Assembly: GCA_016186795.1 (NCBI GenBank)
Contig: JACPKY010000001.1
Location: 62,001 to 126,000 of the forward strand
DNA from: Candidatus Gottesmanbacteria bacterium
GTDB taxonomy: Bacteria; Patescibacteria; Microgenomatia; 2-02-FULL-39-11
Direction of reading: 5' to 3'
DNA: 64,000 nucleotides
Positions 26,237 to 34,512 of the stretch are shown piece after piece (position 1 is the first letter of the stretch; every line of letters starts with the position of its first letter). A program made the position numbers and the translations under genes. Under the pieces are notes generated by a model that saw only the letters and a program-made list of their open reading frames with translations, did not search any database and was not told the origin of the DNA.

Positions 26237-26575
26237 TTTTTGCCTCCTGGCTGAATTTGGTGCAAATTACACCTGATTTGAGACGTACGATCGAAAAAAC
26301 GCGGAGTGAACTGACGGATGTTTCACCTCCTAAAAAATTTCTACGGACTTCAATTGATGCAGAAAAGATTTGCATCAAATCAATCCGTAGAAACTAGAAC
26401 TCATCTCATAAGCTGCTTTCGTTGCGAAAGACGGATTCTATAATCGCATCTTGTAAAAGAGCTCCGCCTCTTCGGCGGATAAATCTATTTGCCAACAAAA
26501 AAGAAGTGTTGCATATAACACTTCCCTCTATGGGCAAATGGTCCTCTTTATAGCATAATCCCAATGGAATGTCAA
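26237..26575 (-). promoter_or_regulatory. Long structured 5' leader with two terminator-like hairpins
   Basis: A strong minus-strand promoter is seen: TTGACA (26570-26575), 17 nt, TATAAA (26547-26552). The predicted leader of about 300 nt holds in order: GAAGTGTT/AACACTTC hairpin followed by six U (about 26503-26525), TCCGCC/GGCGGA hairpin (about 26463), CTTTCG/CGAAAG hairpin, then a long TTTCTACGGA/TCCGTAGAAA stem (26338-26393) followed by UUUUUU and an AGGAGG. This looks like an attenuator or riboswitch-type leader of unknown ligand. No coding sequence is seen. Confidence 0.5.
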
Positions 26576-26726
26576 TCACTATAGGATATCTATTTGAATA
26601 TCCACATCACTTCTGATAGGATCGCCTCAATCTTGTGACTTTTCTCACAGGCGAGAAACAGTCGCTCTTTTTAGTTTAATCTTCAGAGCGTCCTATCGGG
26701 AATCAAAAAGGAAAGGAAATCGGTCA

Positions 26727-27068
26727 ATGAAAACAGGAACTTCAGCTCGACCAAGATCTCCGTCGCCGACCGGAATTTTGCTCAGACTTATTCAGGAACG
26801 AGCAAAAAGAGAGATAAAAGTCCGAACAGACATTTTGGTCATAACAGTGAAACTCAGCGTTCCATGGGAGGTGGTAAAAAGATTGATTGAGCGTACCGAT
26901 TTGAGATATTCGATAATTATTCTCCAAGGAATTCATCGGTACAACGTTCCCCATCTCATTCTTGTTGCAGGGTCAAGAGAAACCTTGATGCAAGAATGGG
27001 AAAGACGAAAATCAGAGTTCAATCAAAAGGGTTATAACATCCATAACCCCACATCCAAGTATTTTTAG
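26727..27068 (+). CDS. Hypothetical protein, tandem paralogue 1
   Basis: 113 residues. GGAAAGGAAAT precedes the ATG. Basic N-terminus, then strands and helices: LVITVKLSVPWEVVKRLIE, YSIIILQGIHRYNVPHLILVAGS and EWERRKSEFNQKGYN. The second half aligns by eye with the next protein (VYIITLQGWDHPRVRQPHVVLMAH, AIDKHFDALRAQGYE). No family recognised. The 130 nt before it hold an inverted pair GATAGGA/TCCTATC and a GTGAC/GTCAC-like hairpin. Confidence 0.6.
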   Translation: MKTGTSARPRSPSPTGILLRLIQERAKREIKVRTDILVITVKLSVPWEVVKRLIERTDLRYSIIILQGIHRYNVPHLILVAGSRETLMQEWERRKSEFNQKGYNIHNPTSKYF

Positions 27069-27081
27069 AAGGAGGACTTCC

Positions 27082-27432
27082 ATGTTCGCAACTGATAATC
27101 TCATCAGGCAGATTGTCCCGCGAATGCAAGCTAGTCTTACCAAGCCGACCTCTTTTCTCAAAGTTGAGGTTCCGGTGACGATGGCTGACTATCCAGCAGT
27201 ACGGGGACTGCTTGTCCGCGGGGAAATGCCCGTATATATCATAACCCTTCAAGGCTGGGACCATCCCCGAGTGAGGCAACCTCATGTCGTTTTGATGGCG
27301 CACACCGAAGCGGGTATCATTGGTGCCATCGATAAACATTTCGATGCGCTACGGGCACAAGGGTATGAATTCAAAACGCAAACAAAACCGGCAATGATTG
27401 CGTATATAAAAACCCGAAAGATTGCCGGCTAG
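27082..27432 (+). CDS. Hypothetical protein, tandem paralogue 2
   Basis: 116 residues. AAGGAGG sits 7 nt before ATG 27082, and the gap to the upstream paralogue is 13 nt, so they are cotranscribed. It shares the core LKVEVPVTMADYPAVRGLL ... ITLQG pattern with the preceding gene. The conserved hydrophobic LQG strand and C-terminal helix suggest a common small alpha/beta fold. Function unknown. Confidence 0.65.
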   Translation: MFATDNLIRQIVPRMQASLTKPTSFLKVEVPVTMADYPAVRGLLVRGEMPVYIITLQGWDHPRVRQPHVVLMAHTEAGIIGAIDKHFDALRAQGYEFKTQTKPAMIAYIKTRKIAG

Positions 27433-27438
27433 ATTCTT

Positions 27439-27485
27439 GACGACTCGGTGTGTAATACACCAACCAATTTGCATACCGAGTCGTC
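27439..27485 (+). terminator. 11-bp perfect inverted repeat after the paralogue pair
   Basis: GACGACTCGGT (27439-27449) and ACCGAGTCGTC (27475-27485), with a small GTGTAATACAC hairpin inside. No long U tract. Confidence 0.5.
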
Positions 27486-27521
27486 TCCATTCAATCCACT
27501 CTTTCATTCACTCCCTTTTCT

Positions 27522-27746
27522 TTGATCTACATTACAATCTTGATATAATACCCATCTTCACAATAAATGAACTCCAGATATATGATTTTGGACAGTTTAT
27601 TTGTTGTGAAAATTTTTGTACGTTAACAACTTGCGAAATGAATCTATAAGCGTGGTTGTTGGCGGAATATCTGCAAATTTTGTAGCTATCCTGTCAACAA
27701 TCATGCACTCCGTTGACAAATCCAAAATTCCTTAAGGAGGACCCAC
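27522..27746 (+). promoter_or_regulatory. Promoter and leader of the intramembrane protease gene
   Basis: TTGATC (27522-27527), 16 nt, TATAAT (27544-27549). The leader of about 190 nt carries a TGTCAAC/GTTGACA inverted repeat (about 27691-27717) just before the AAGGAGG site. No coding sequence is seen in it. Confidence 0.5.
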
Positions 27747-28592
27747 ATGTTCTACACGTTTGCATTCCTGTTCATTTTCGCACTAGCGGCGTACGTGCTG
27801 TCTATCCGCTACATCGAGCAGCACCCAGGAGAAAGTGGCATGCTCACATTTCCCAAATTTGGGATCGAGGGAGAGAGCAGCTGGAAGGGAGCCGCGACGT
27901 TTGGAATTCTGCTTCTGATAGTTCTCATCGTCGGGGTTGTCATCATGACGGTACTGACCAAGATCGTCAGTCTCTTTAACGCATTCTTTGCCCTCATGAT
28001 GATTTCCATGTCGCTGCTTTTTGTCAGCGACTACAGTAATAGCATGGCAAAACTCGTGCGCCATCGGACATTCGGGCTGATCATCCAAATCGGTCTGGCA
28101 TTGTTTTTGGGACTAGGATGGTTGATTGCGCCATCCTGGCCTACGTATGATGTCGCCGCGTTCATTGCCATCTATGTGATACTGCGGAACATCGGCCCAG
28201 TAAGACTACGATATCTTTTACTGGGATTTGCCGGAATAATGATCTATGATGTCTGGGGCGTTTTGGGATCGGGACTCATAAGCGGAATCGTTATGGGGAA
28301 AACCCTCCCCCCGCTCCTGATTCTTGTTCCTGATAATCTGTTCTCGGTGAAATCCCAGGTATCATATCTCCTCGGCGCCGGAGATCTGCTTGTCGGAGGA
28401 ATCGCCGTTATGACAGCCCGAAAGTACCACATCGAGAAGTACGTTTTCCTAGGATTTGCGGTGGGATTATTCTTGGCGCCGGTTGTGACCATGTTCATCC
28501 GCGTCGTACCGGCAACGGTTCCTATTGCCATTCCGGTCTTGATTGCTTTCCTCATTGCAATGAGGATTAAAAAAATCAGCCCCGAGTGGTAA
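27747..28592 (+). CDS. Presenilin/signal-peptide-peptidase-like intramembrane aspartyl protease
   Basis: 281 residues, about nine hydrophobic segments. The three signature motifs occur in order: Y167-D168 in GIMIYDVWGVLGS, G210-A-G-D213 in YLLGAGDLLVGG, and P255-A256-T257 in VVPATVPIAIP at the place of the usual PAL. Their spacing, and the LVPDNLFS stretch between the two Asp motifs, match the SPP/presenilin homologue family (A22-like), best known from eukaryotes and archaea. Expected role: proteolysis of single-pass membrane segments or leftover signal peptides inside the membrane. The PAL-to-PAT change keeps Pro-Ala. Strong AAGGAGG 5 nt before the ATG. It is GC-richer than neighbours and stands alone between two inverted repeats. 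Confidence 0.8.
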   Translation: MFYTFAFLFIFALAAYVLSIRYIEQHPGESGMLTFPKFGIEGESSWKGAATFGILLLIVLIVGVVIMTVLTKIVSLFNAFFALMMISMSLLFVSDYSNSMAKLVRHRTFGLIIQIGLALFLGLGWLIAPSWPTYDVAAFIAIYVILRNIGPVRLRYLLLGFAGIMIYDVWGVLGSGLISGIVMGKTLPPLLILVPDNLFSVKSQVSYLLGAGDLLVGGIAVMTARKYHIEKYVFLGFAVGLFLAPVVTMFIRVVPATVPIAIPVLIAFLIAMRIKKISPEW

Positions 28593-28623
28593 TAAAAAAG
28601 GAGGAAATCATTTCGCAAGGAAA

Positions 28624-28682
28624 AGAGCAAAGGTGCTGGGTTGGCTTATCCAACTCGTTGTTAAAACCCAGTACCTTTGCTC
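28624..28682 (+). terminator. 19-bp inverted repeat after the intramembrane protease gene
   Basis: Arms AGAGCAAAGGTGCTGGGTT and AACCCAGTACCTTTGCTCT pair with one mismatch. The right arm runs directly into TATAAT of the next gene's promoter. An unused AAGGAGG lies between the stop codon and the left arm. Confidence 0.5.
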
Positions 28683-28697
28683 TGATATAATCTCCTT

Positions 28698-29126
28698 ATG
28701 AATACTTCACCAACTACACATAAATTTGTCGCAGTCCTGAATAAAAAGATTGAAATTGGGAAACTTGTAAATGCCTTGGGCCACATGGCAGCAGGACTCT
28801 CCTCTCTTATTCCTGATAAAGTTTCCATGCGTTTTGACACGTACATAGATAAAAGCGGAAGTGAACACAAAAATATTTCAGATAATCCATTTATTATCCT
28901 CGCAGCAGATAACTCCAATCAAATAAGAACACTTCGAAACGAGCTTATTGCGCTACAAATCCCTTTTACTGATTTCACAAACACGATGACCGTTGGAACA
29001 TTTTTGGAACAAAAACAGAAAACGCGTGAAACACCGGAACTAGAGCTGGAATACTACGGCATCTGCTTTTTTGGGGAAATTACCCAACTTTCCGATCTTA
29101 CTCGAAAATTTTCCCTGTGGAGATAA
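28698..29126 (+). CDS. DUF2000-family protein
   Basis: 142 residues. KFVAVLNKKIEIGKLVNALGHMAAGLSS at the start and NPFIILAADNSNQIRTLRNEL in the middle match DUF2000, which has a peptidyl-tRNA-hydrolase-like fold of unknown role. TATAAT lies about 10 nt before the ATG, so it is nearly leaderless. Its C-terminal part is overlapped by the promoter region of the next gene. Confidence 0.82.
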   Translation: MNTSPTTHKFVAVLNKKIEIGKLVNALGHMAAGLSSLIPDKVSMRFDTYIDKSGSEHKNISDNPFIILAADNSNQIRTLRNELIALQIPFTDFTNTMTVGTFLEQKQKTRETPELELEYYGICFFGEITQLSDLTRKFSLWR

Positions 29127-29143
29127 TTTTTCAGAGAATCCCA

Positions 29144-29172
29144 TTGACAGGGATAGGAAGACTCTCTATGCT
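29144..29172 (+). promoter_or_regulatory. Promoter of the DUF4389 gene
   Basis: TTGACA (29144-29149), 17 nt, TATGCT (29167-29172), ending 9 nt before ATG 29182. Little or no leader. Confidence 0.5.
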
Positions 29173-29181
29173 GAGAGTATT

Positions 29182-29982
29182 ATGGCCTCATCAGCAGAAA
29201 AAATTCCTTCAGATCTCTACCCAACACTGAAAATTACCCGCATCAAAAATCCAAACAAATTTTATGCAATCCCTCTACTTGGTTTTTTGGTAAAAATTAT
29301 TATCCTTCTTCCTGTGTATATCGTCTTTGCTATTTACGGAGTTGCACTCTTCCTTATCCTTGCAATAAATTCGTTTTATATCCTTTTTACTGGCAAATTT
29401 TGGAAAAGCGCATATGACTTTGAACTCGGATTCATGCGCTATACCGCAAAATTGTACTTTTTCTTTTTCGGACTAACTGACACGTATCCTGGTTTTGACT
29501 TCACCATCCATGACTCATATACTTTGGATATTCACTATCCCAAAAATCCCAGTCGCTTTTTTGCCATACCGATCCTGGGGGGAATTGTCCGGATGATTCT
29601 CCTTGTGCCATATTTTATCTTCGAACAGGTCGTGAGCACCGGCGGATTTATTGGTGTTGTTGTATCATTCTATAGAGTGTTAACAAAAGGAGAATATCCC
29701 GAAAGCACCTTTGAATTGGCACGCGACTCAGTCCGTATCCGAGAAGCTGCCGGAGCCTACATGATGGGACTATCAGACTCCTACCCAAGTTTCTGGATTT
29801 CCTTCAATCACAAAAATATAAAAATCGCCCTCATCATCGCAGGTATCGTTGTAAGCTTCGGAAACTGGACCAATCAAGATTTCTTCCACAATCAGTACGA
29901 GTACGATAGCAAATATCGTGATGAAAAACCTTTCTATGTCCCCAACCTTGAAGGAAGAGACCGAGGAATTCGTGCTTTGTAA
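29182..29982 (+). CDS. DUF4389 membrane protein
   Basis: 266 residues from ATG 29182. Two similar halves each contain a YPKNPSRFFAIPILGGIVR / IKNPNKFYAIPLLGFLVK start, membrane helices, and an FELGFMRYTAKLYFFFFGLTDTYPGF / FELARDSVRIREAAGAYMMGLSDSYPSF motif. This is the internal repeat typical of DUF4389. A final hydrophobic segment and a charged tail follow. Family function is unknown. An upstream in-frame extension is unlikely because it would cross the promoter. Confidence 0.85.
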   Translation: MASSAEKIPSDLYPTLKITRIKNPNKFYAIPLLGFLVKIIILLPVYIVFAIYGVALFLILAINSFYILFTGKFWKSAYDFELGFMRYTAKLYFFFFGLTDTYPGFDFTIHDSYTLDIHYPKNPSRFFAIPILGGIVRMILLVPYFIFEQVVSTGGFIGVVVSFYRVLTKGEYPESTFELARDSVRIREAAGAYMMGLSDSYPSFWISFNHKNIKIALIIAGIVVSFGNWTNQDFFHNQYEYDSKYRDEKPFYVPNLEGRDRGIRAL

Positions 29983-30050
29983 CGTATTTTGGTTTAGGTT
30001 CTGGTAAATTTTCCCTTGCAATTCCCATTTTTTTATGATGTACTATTCCC

Positions 30051-30779
30051 ATGACTCCTGCCCAAGATAAAACTCAAAACCAACCATCGACTCTCCCACC
30101 CACTCCACCGCAAGTACCCACTCCACCTCCAATTGATCCACTCACTTCACCAATCTCACAATCACCAAGTCAAGCCCCACAAGTAAACGAACCAGGTATT
30201 CCCCTTCATCATGATACTTTGGGTGAAACCACGTCTCAAACTCCTCCAGTCTCACAATCTGAACCTCTCCAAAGGGCAGTTCCACCAATTCCACCCTCAA
30301 CAATTGCATCTCCGCCACCAAAAGACGAATCCATGCCTCATCCGCCACCATCAGCTCCACCTTTCGAGACTCCTCCATCACCTCCGCCGCCGCCTCCACC
30401 GCCACCAGGAGTTCCTCCTCCGCCGGTTATCGCAAATCCCAATGCGTATGGAAGTAAATTCCCGCATATGTTTGTCACCATCCTTATCGCTATCGTCATG
30501 CTTGGATTTTCTGGATCATTCCTCTACTTCCAATTGGTTCGTTCAAAACCAAATGTCACCAAACCTGCCATCACTCCTCCGGTATCCATACCGGTTGAAC
30601 CATCAATCACCCCAGTGGTAAACCCATTTGCCACATCATCTGCTGAACTTGAAAATCCATTCGCTACACCTTCTGCTGCAGTTGAAAATCCATTTGGACA
30701 AGCAGAAAATCCCTTTGAGCAATTTTCCGAAAGCACCAATTCCGGATCAGCACCCTATACAAATCCATTTGCGCAGTAA
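30051..30779 (+). CDS. Membrane protein with Pro-rich N-terminus and NPF-repeat C-terminus
   Basis: 242 residues: about 125 residues of Pro/Ser/Thr-rich, presumably cytosolic and disordered sequence including a run of about ten prolines. One membrane helix follows (about 142-163, FVTILIAIVMLGFSGSFLYF). The outer tail carries at least five NPF motifs (VNPFATS, ENPFATP, ENPFGQ, ENPFEQ, TNPFAQ). The gene 6 nt downstream encodes a Cys-repeat secreted protein in the same direction. Function unknown; the regular NPF motifs suggest a repeated docking site. Confidence 0.75.
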   Translation: MTPAQDKTQNQPSTLPPTPPQVPTPPPIDPLTSPISQSPSQAPQVNEPGIPLHHDTLGETTSQTPPVSQSEPLQRAVPPIPPSTIASPPPKDESMPHPPPSAPPFETPPSPPPPPPPPPGVPPPPVIANPNAYGSKFPHMFVTILIAIVMLGFSGSFLYFQLVRSKPNVTKPAITPPVSIPVEPSITPVVNPFATSSAELENPFATPSAAVENPFGQAENPFEQFSESTNSGSAPYTNPFAQ

Positions 30780-30785
30780 CTTCGT

Positions 30786-32027
30786 ATGCAAAAAAAAATT
30801 ACAACAATTCTTATCATCGTTATTTCCTTTTTTTTCCTAAGTCTTTTCGCCCCCTCAAATACGTCGGCACAGTACGTCCGGTTCCCGATTCCTGAACTTG
30901 GCTACTGTGAGGATCCAATCAGCTGTTATGATTTCTGTCAAATTCCAGAAAATTCTCCCGCTTGTTGGTCGTATGGGAAGTTTATCCTTAAAAAAAATGT
31001 CCTTGGAGAAGAAACGGAAACTCCGGAAGAAAAGGCAAGAAAAGCGGGAATTACTTTTCCTGTTGCGGAACTTGGGAATTGTACGGATGCAAAGTCTTGT
31101 ATGGCCTACTGTAATGAGCCGGACCACTACGAAGCATGCAGTCAGTTTGCCCAAAAACACGGTCTTAGGAAAAACGAAGATAACCAAAATGAGCCAAATC
31201 AGAAAATTCTCCAAGCTGCTGCCACTGAGCTAGGCTGTACCACTCCTGATGCATGCAAAGCTTTTTGCCAACGGGAAGAAAACGCAACGAAATGTAGTGA
31301 GTTTGGAGAAAAACATAAGCTCATCCAGTCAAAAAATAAGGTCACACGAGAGGTTATTGCAAAAGCAAAACAAGAGCTCGGGTGCAACTCTGAATCCTCA
31401 TGTCGAACCATTTGTAGTCAGGTAGAAAATCAGGAAAAATGCATGGCGTTTGGGAAGAAAGTTGGACTTGTAGAAGAAGAGAAATTCCAAAAATTTCAGG
31501 AAAACCAACAGGATCAGATGCGGACTTTAGAAAAAGCAAAACAGGAGCTTGGATGCGACTCGAGAGAATCTTGCAGTAATTTTTGTGAAAGAGAGGAAAA
31601 TAAAGATAAATGCATACGGCTTCATGAAAGTGTGAGCCGGGACGATCGCGAAGGAAAAAATACAATCCAATCGGAAAATCGAGGTCCGTCAGAAAACCAA
31701 GGTCCATCCGAAAACCAGGGTCCAAGTGATAAGCGACCAGTTCAGACAAATCAATCCAGAGGTTCCGATACTCAAGGCTGCAAAACAGAAGCAGAATGCA
31801 AGGCAATTTGCGAAAAAAACCCAGATAAATGTCCCGGATTTTCCGAGTCTTCCTCAAAGATGGGAAAATCAAGCGCTGGATTTGAGGCCATTCGAGTCAA
31901 GGAAGAAGAAGAATTACGACGACAAAAAGGAAATAGTCCAAACGATTCACCTCGGGAGATTCCCAATCAGGAAAAACCAAAAGAAAATACTTCAACCAAT
32001 ACGTCGAATGGTGGATTCCCTCAATAA
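30786..32027 (+). CDS. Secreted protein with about six four-Cys repeats
   Basis: 413 residues. Signal peptide about 1-29 ending SNTSAQ. Then about six copies of a unit of the form G-C-x6-C-x3-C-x6-9-C followed by FGxKxGL-like helix text. Examples are NCTDAKSCMAYCNEPDHYEAC, GCTTPDACKAFCQREENATKC and GCNSESSCRTICSQVENQEKC; the last is GCKTEAECKAICEKNPDKC. Spacers are charged, and a short direct repeat SENQGP/SENRGP (about 300-312) lies before the last unit. The tail is rich in Asn, Ser and Pro. No known family; disulphide-paired helical hairpins are likely. Confidence 0.78.
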   Translation: MQKKITTILIIVISFFFLSLFAPSNTSAQYVRFPIPELGYCEDPISCYDFCQIPENSPACWSYGKFILKKNVLGEETETPEEKARKAGITFPVAELGNCTDAKSCMAYCNEPDHYEACSQFAQKHGLRKNEDNQNEPNQKILQAAATELGCTTPDACKAFCQREENATKCSEFGEKHKLIQSKNKVTREVIAKAKQELGCNSESSCRTICSQVENQEKCMAFGKKVGLVEEEKFQKFQENQQDQMRTLEKAKQELGCDSRESCSNFCEREENKDKCIRLHESVSRDDREGKNTIQSENRGPSENQGPSENQGPSDKRPVQTNQSRGSDTQGCKTEAECKAICEKNPDKCPGFSESSSKMGKSSAGFEAIRVKEEEELRRQKGNSPNDSPREIPNQEKPKENTSTNTSNGGFPQ

Positions 32028-32050
32028 TGTGAAATTGGGGCTTTCTTCCT

Positions 32051-32695
32051 ATGAACCAAGATTCCTCTGCTCACATTCTCCTTCTTACCCTTCTGATTGT
32101 CATCACGATTAATCTCTTTATCCTTGATATTAAAATTTTTACACCAGCTGCCACCAGGTTTTCCGATATTAGTACGACTATTGTCCCAACTGCTCCTGTC
32201 GTATCGGCAGATGCAAATGAAAATAGCTGCCCGGCAAGTTGTGTAGGACTTATTCAAAATATCCAAACCTCTCAAACAAGTGCTGAATTGCCAATTCAAT
32301 CCCAGACATCCTCCCAACTTCCCACAACTCGTGAATACTACATCCCTCTTGGGAGCGGATCAACCCAAAATACCCAGTGGGAAGATCTCACGACCACCGA
32401 AACGCTTATCGATACCGCTCTCTATGGGACAGTGAAAGAAGCGTATTTTATCGCTGCCCTTTCTAATCCTACGCAAAATGGCATTATCGAGGCTCAACTG
32501 TATAATGCGACTGATAAACATGCAGTATGGAATTCAAAAGTCACTATGAACGGTCCGTCATCACAGACCATCTCTTCAGGCTCGATAACGCTTGATGCTG
32601 GATCCAAACTTTACCGAGTTCAGCTTAAAAGCGGACTGGGATTTTCTGCATCTGTCACTTCGGCAAAGATTAGAATTGTGACAACCCAGTGGTAA
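32051..32695 (+). CDS. Anchored protein of unknown function
   Basis: 214 residues: hydrophobic N-terminal segment (about 8-27), Thr/Ser/Gln-rich spacer with one Cys pair (NSCPASCVG), then a C-terminal beta-rich domain (about 95-214; REYYIPLGSGSTQNTQWEDL, TVKEAYFIAALSN, SKLYRVQLKSG). The last domain resembles tail-fibre or receptor-binding beta-sandwich text, but I cannot name it. Its stop overlaps the next start by 7 nt. Confidence 0.65.
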   Translation: MNQDSSAHILLLTLLIVITINLFILDIKIFTPAATRFSDISTTIVPTAPVVSADANENSCPASCVGLIQNIQTSQTSAELPIQSQTSSQLPTTREYYIPLGSGSTQNTQWEDLTTTETLIDTALYGTVKEAYFIAALSNPTQNGIIEAQLYNATDKHAVWNSKVTMNGPSSQTISSGSITLDAGSKLYRVQLKSGLGFSASVTSAKIRIVTTQW

Positions 32696-33270
32696 AAATC
32701 CATTTTCCATTCTGGGAAATCCTTCTTATTTCTTTTTTGATTTCCCTCGGATTATTTTTACTGTATAGCAGCATTTCCACCTCTCCTTCCCCCACCATTC
32801 CATTGCCTTCGCCAACGCTTTCTCCTCCACTATCCCAATTCCCCTCCCTTTCTCCAACACCTCATGATACTTTGGAGACAGCTACCGTCGGTCGTATTGT
32901 TGATGGCGATACCATTGAACTTACCGACGGACGAAAAGTTCGATATATAGGGATCGATACTCCTGAATCGAAAGATCCACGATCTCCCGTTGAGTGTTTT
33001 GGACAAAAAGCTTCGGAGAAAAATGCAGAACTAGTTTTGGATAAAGAAATTACGATGGAGAAAGATATTTCGGATAAAGACTCTTTTGGAAGACTGCTAC
33101 GGTATGTTTTTGTTGGTGATGTATTTATAAATGACTACCTTGTCCGCCAAGGGTATGCGCAGATAAGTATCTACCCCCCAGATGTGAAGTATCAAGACGA
33201 ATTTCTTGCCTCACAACAAGAAGCCAGGGAGAATAATCGAGGATTGTGGAAGGAATGCACCAATAGTTAA
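32689..33270 (+). CDS. Anchored thermonuclease (SNase-like)
   Basis: 193 residues starting with GTG at 32689. Membrane segment about 8-28, Pro/Ser-rich spacer, then an SNase domain (about 65-190). VGRIVDGDTIEL is followed by VRYIGIDTPES, which holds the catalytic Arg and Glu, and FGRLLRYVFVGD, which holds the second Arg. VRQGYAQI and NRGLWKEC complete the fold. Family role: Ca-dependent cleavage of DNA and RNA. Anchored outside the membrane, it would release nucleotides for uptake (inference). Confidence 0.93.
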   Translation: MVKIHFPFWEILLISFLISLGLFLLYSSISTSPSPTIPLPSPTLSPPLSQFPSLSPTPHDTLETATVGRIVDGDTIELTDGRKVRYIGIDTPESKDPRSPVECFGQKASEKNAELVLDKEITMEKDISDKDSFGRLLRYVFVGDVFINDYLVRQGYAQISIYPPDVKYQDEFLASQQEARENNRGLWKECTNS

Positions 33271-33344
33271 CTATCAAATAAATAATTCCGGTTTTTATGC
33301 CAAAGAATCTTAGAAAAAAATATTTCTCTTTCTATAATGACGGA

Positions 33345-33374
33345 TTGACATACTAATTTAAACACCCCTACAAT
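33345..33374 (+). promoter_or_regulatory. Promoter of the SGNH hydrolase gene
   Basis: TTGACA (33345-33350), 18 nt, TACAAT (33369-33374). GTG start 33384 follows after 9 nt. Confidence 0.55.
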
Positions 33375-33383
33375 GGAGAAAGA

Positions 33384-34511
33384 GTGACAAAACTGATTTT
33401 GGTCATTAGTTGTTTTTTTATTTTCCTACTCCTCTTTACCCTTCAACCTGTCCAAGGCGCATATAGCCTTCGGCAAAGTTCAGTCGATGGAAAATCCCAA
33501 ATCATCCTTATAAAAGAACCAGAAAACAGTGTAATGCCAAATGTGAGCTTTGGTAATCTCCTTGGTCTTCCATCAAAGACTCAGTCGCTAACGCCTTTCC
33601 TAAATTCAACCCTTCGCGCAAACAATATAAAAAGTGTCCTTGCGCAACTTGATGAGTATCAACCGATTAAAAATAATTTCCCCACTCCCACCCCGCAGAT
33701 ACTTGGTACGTCGACCTCAATGGCGATTCCTACTCTAATCTCTGCAGTTTCTTCCTTTGTCCAAGGTGACGATGAATTGCTTCCTCTGTATACCCCTACT
33801 CCAACCCCAATAACTACTCTAGTGCCACAAATCGGCGATCTTGTAAAAAATCCAAAAAACACCTACATCATTGCCCTTTTGGGAGATTCAATGGTAGACA
33901 CGATGGGAAGGGATTTACGTGTCCTAAACGATTATCTCAAAGAAGCATTCCCTACAGGCTCTTTCGCACTTCTGAACTACGGATTTGGGTCAACAGATAT
34001 GGAAAGTGGTTTGACGAGGCTCACTCGCTATTCAACATATTTAGATAAATTCTATCCACCGGTTCTTTCCTATAGACCAGACATCCTCGTTGTCGAATCG
34101 TTTGCATACAACCACTGGAGTGGAAACCAGTACGATCTGGACCGGCATTGGTTAACAATTGCCAAAATCATTGACATCGTGAAAGAGAAATCGCCAAGTA
34201 CGCAAATTGTCCTGTTCTCAACGATTGCCCCCCACCCACTCATATTTGGCGACGGAGCACTTAACTGGCCGGCAACAATGAAATGGCAATCTGCCCAAAT
34301 TATTAAAAGCTATCTCGAAAATATGACCCGCTTTGCGATTTCAGAAAAATACCCGCTTGCCGATGCGTACCATCCCTCGCTTGACTATCAAGGATACGGC
34401 ATCAAAACGTATATTAATCCCGGCGATAACCTTCACCTCTCCGATGAAGGAAGACGATTTGTCAGTAAAAAAATCGTCGATACGATAAAAGAAAATAAAC
34501 TGATACAGTAA
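33384..34511 (+). CDS. Secreted SGNH/GDSL-type hydrolase
   Basis: 375 residues, GTG start. Signal or anchor segment about 3-20. A long Ser/Thr/Pro-rich region (about 30-150) leads to the SGNH domain (about 160-372). Block I is ALLGDSMVDTMG with Ser169, block II Gly in NYGFGSTD, block III Asn243 in ESFAYNHWSG, and block V Asp348/His351 in PGDNLHLSDEG. Family role: esterase, lipase or polysaccharide deacetylase acting outside the cell. The catalytic set appears complete. The next gene starts 1 nt after its stop. Confidence 0.88.
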   Translation: MTKLILVISCFFIFLLLFTLQPVQGAYSLRQSSVDGKSQIILIKEPENSVMPNVSFGNLLGLPSKTQSLTPFLNSTLRANNIKSVLAQLDEYQPIKNNFPTPTPQILGTSTSMAIPTLISAVSSFVQGDDELLPLYTPTPTPITTLVPQIGDLVKNPKNTYIIALLGDSMVDTMGRDLRVLNDYLKEAFPTGSFALLNYGFGSTDMESGLTRLTRYSTYLDKFYPPVLSYRPDILVVESFAYNHWSGNQYDLDRHWLTIAKIIDIVKEKSPSTQIVLFSTIAPHPLIFGDGALNWPATMKWQSAQIIKSYLENMTRFAISEKYPLADAYHPSLDYQGYGIKTYINPGDNLHLSDEGRRFVSKKIVDTIKENKLIQ

Positions 34512-34512
34512 T

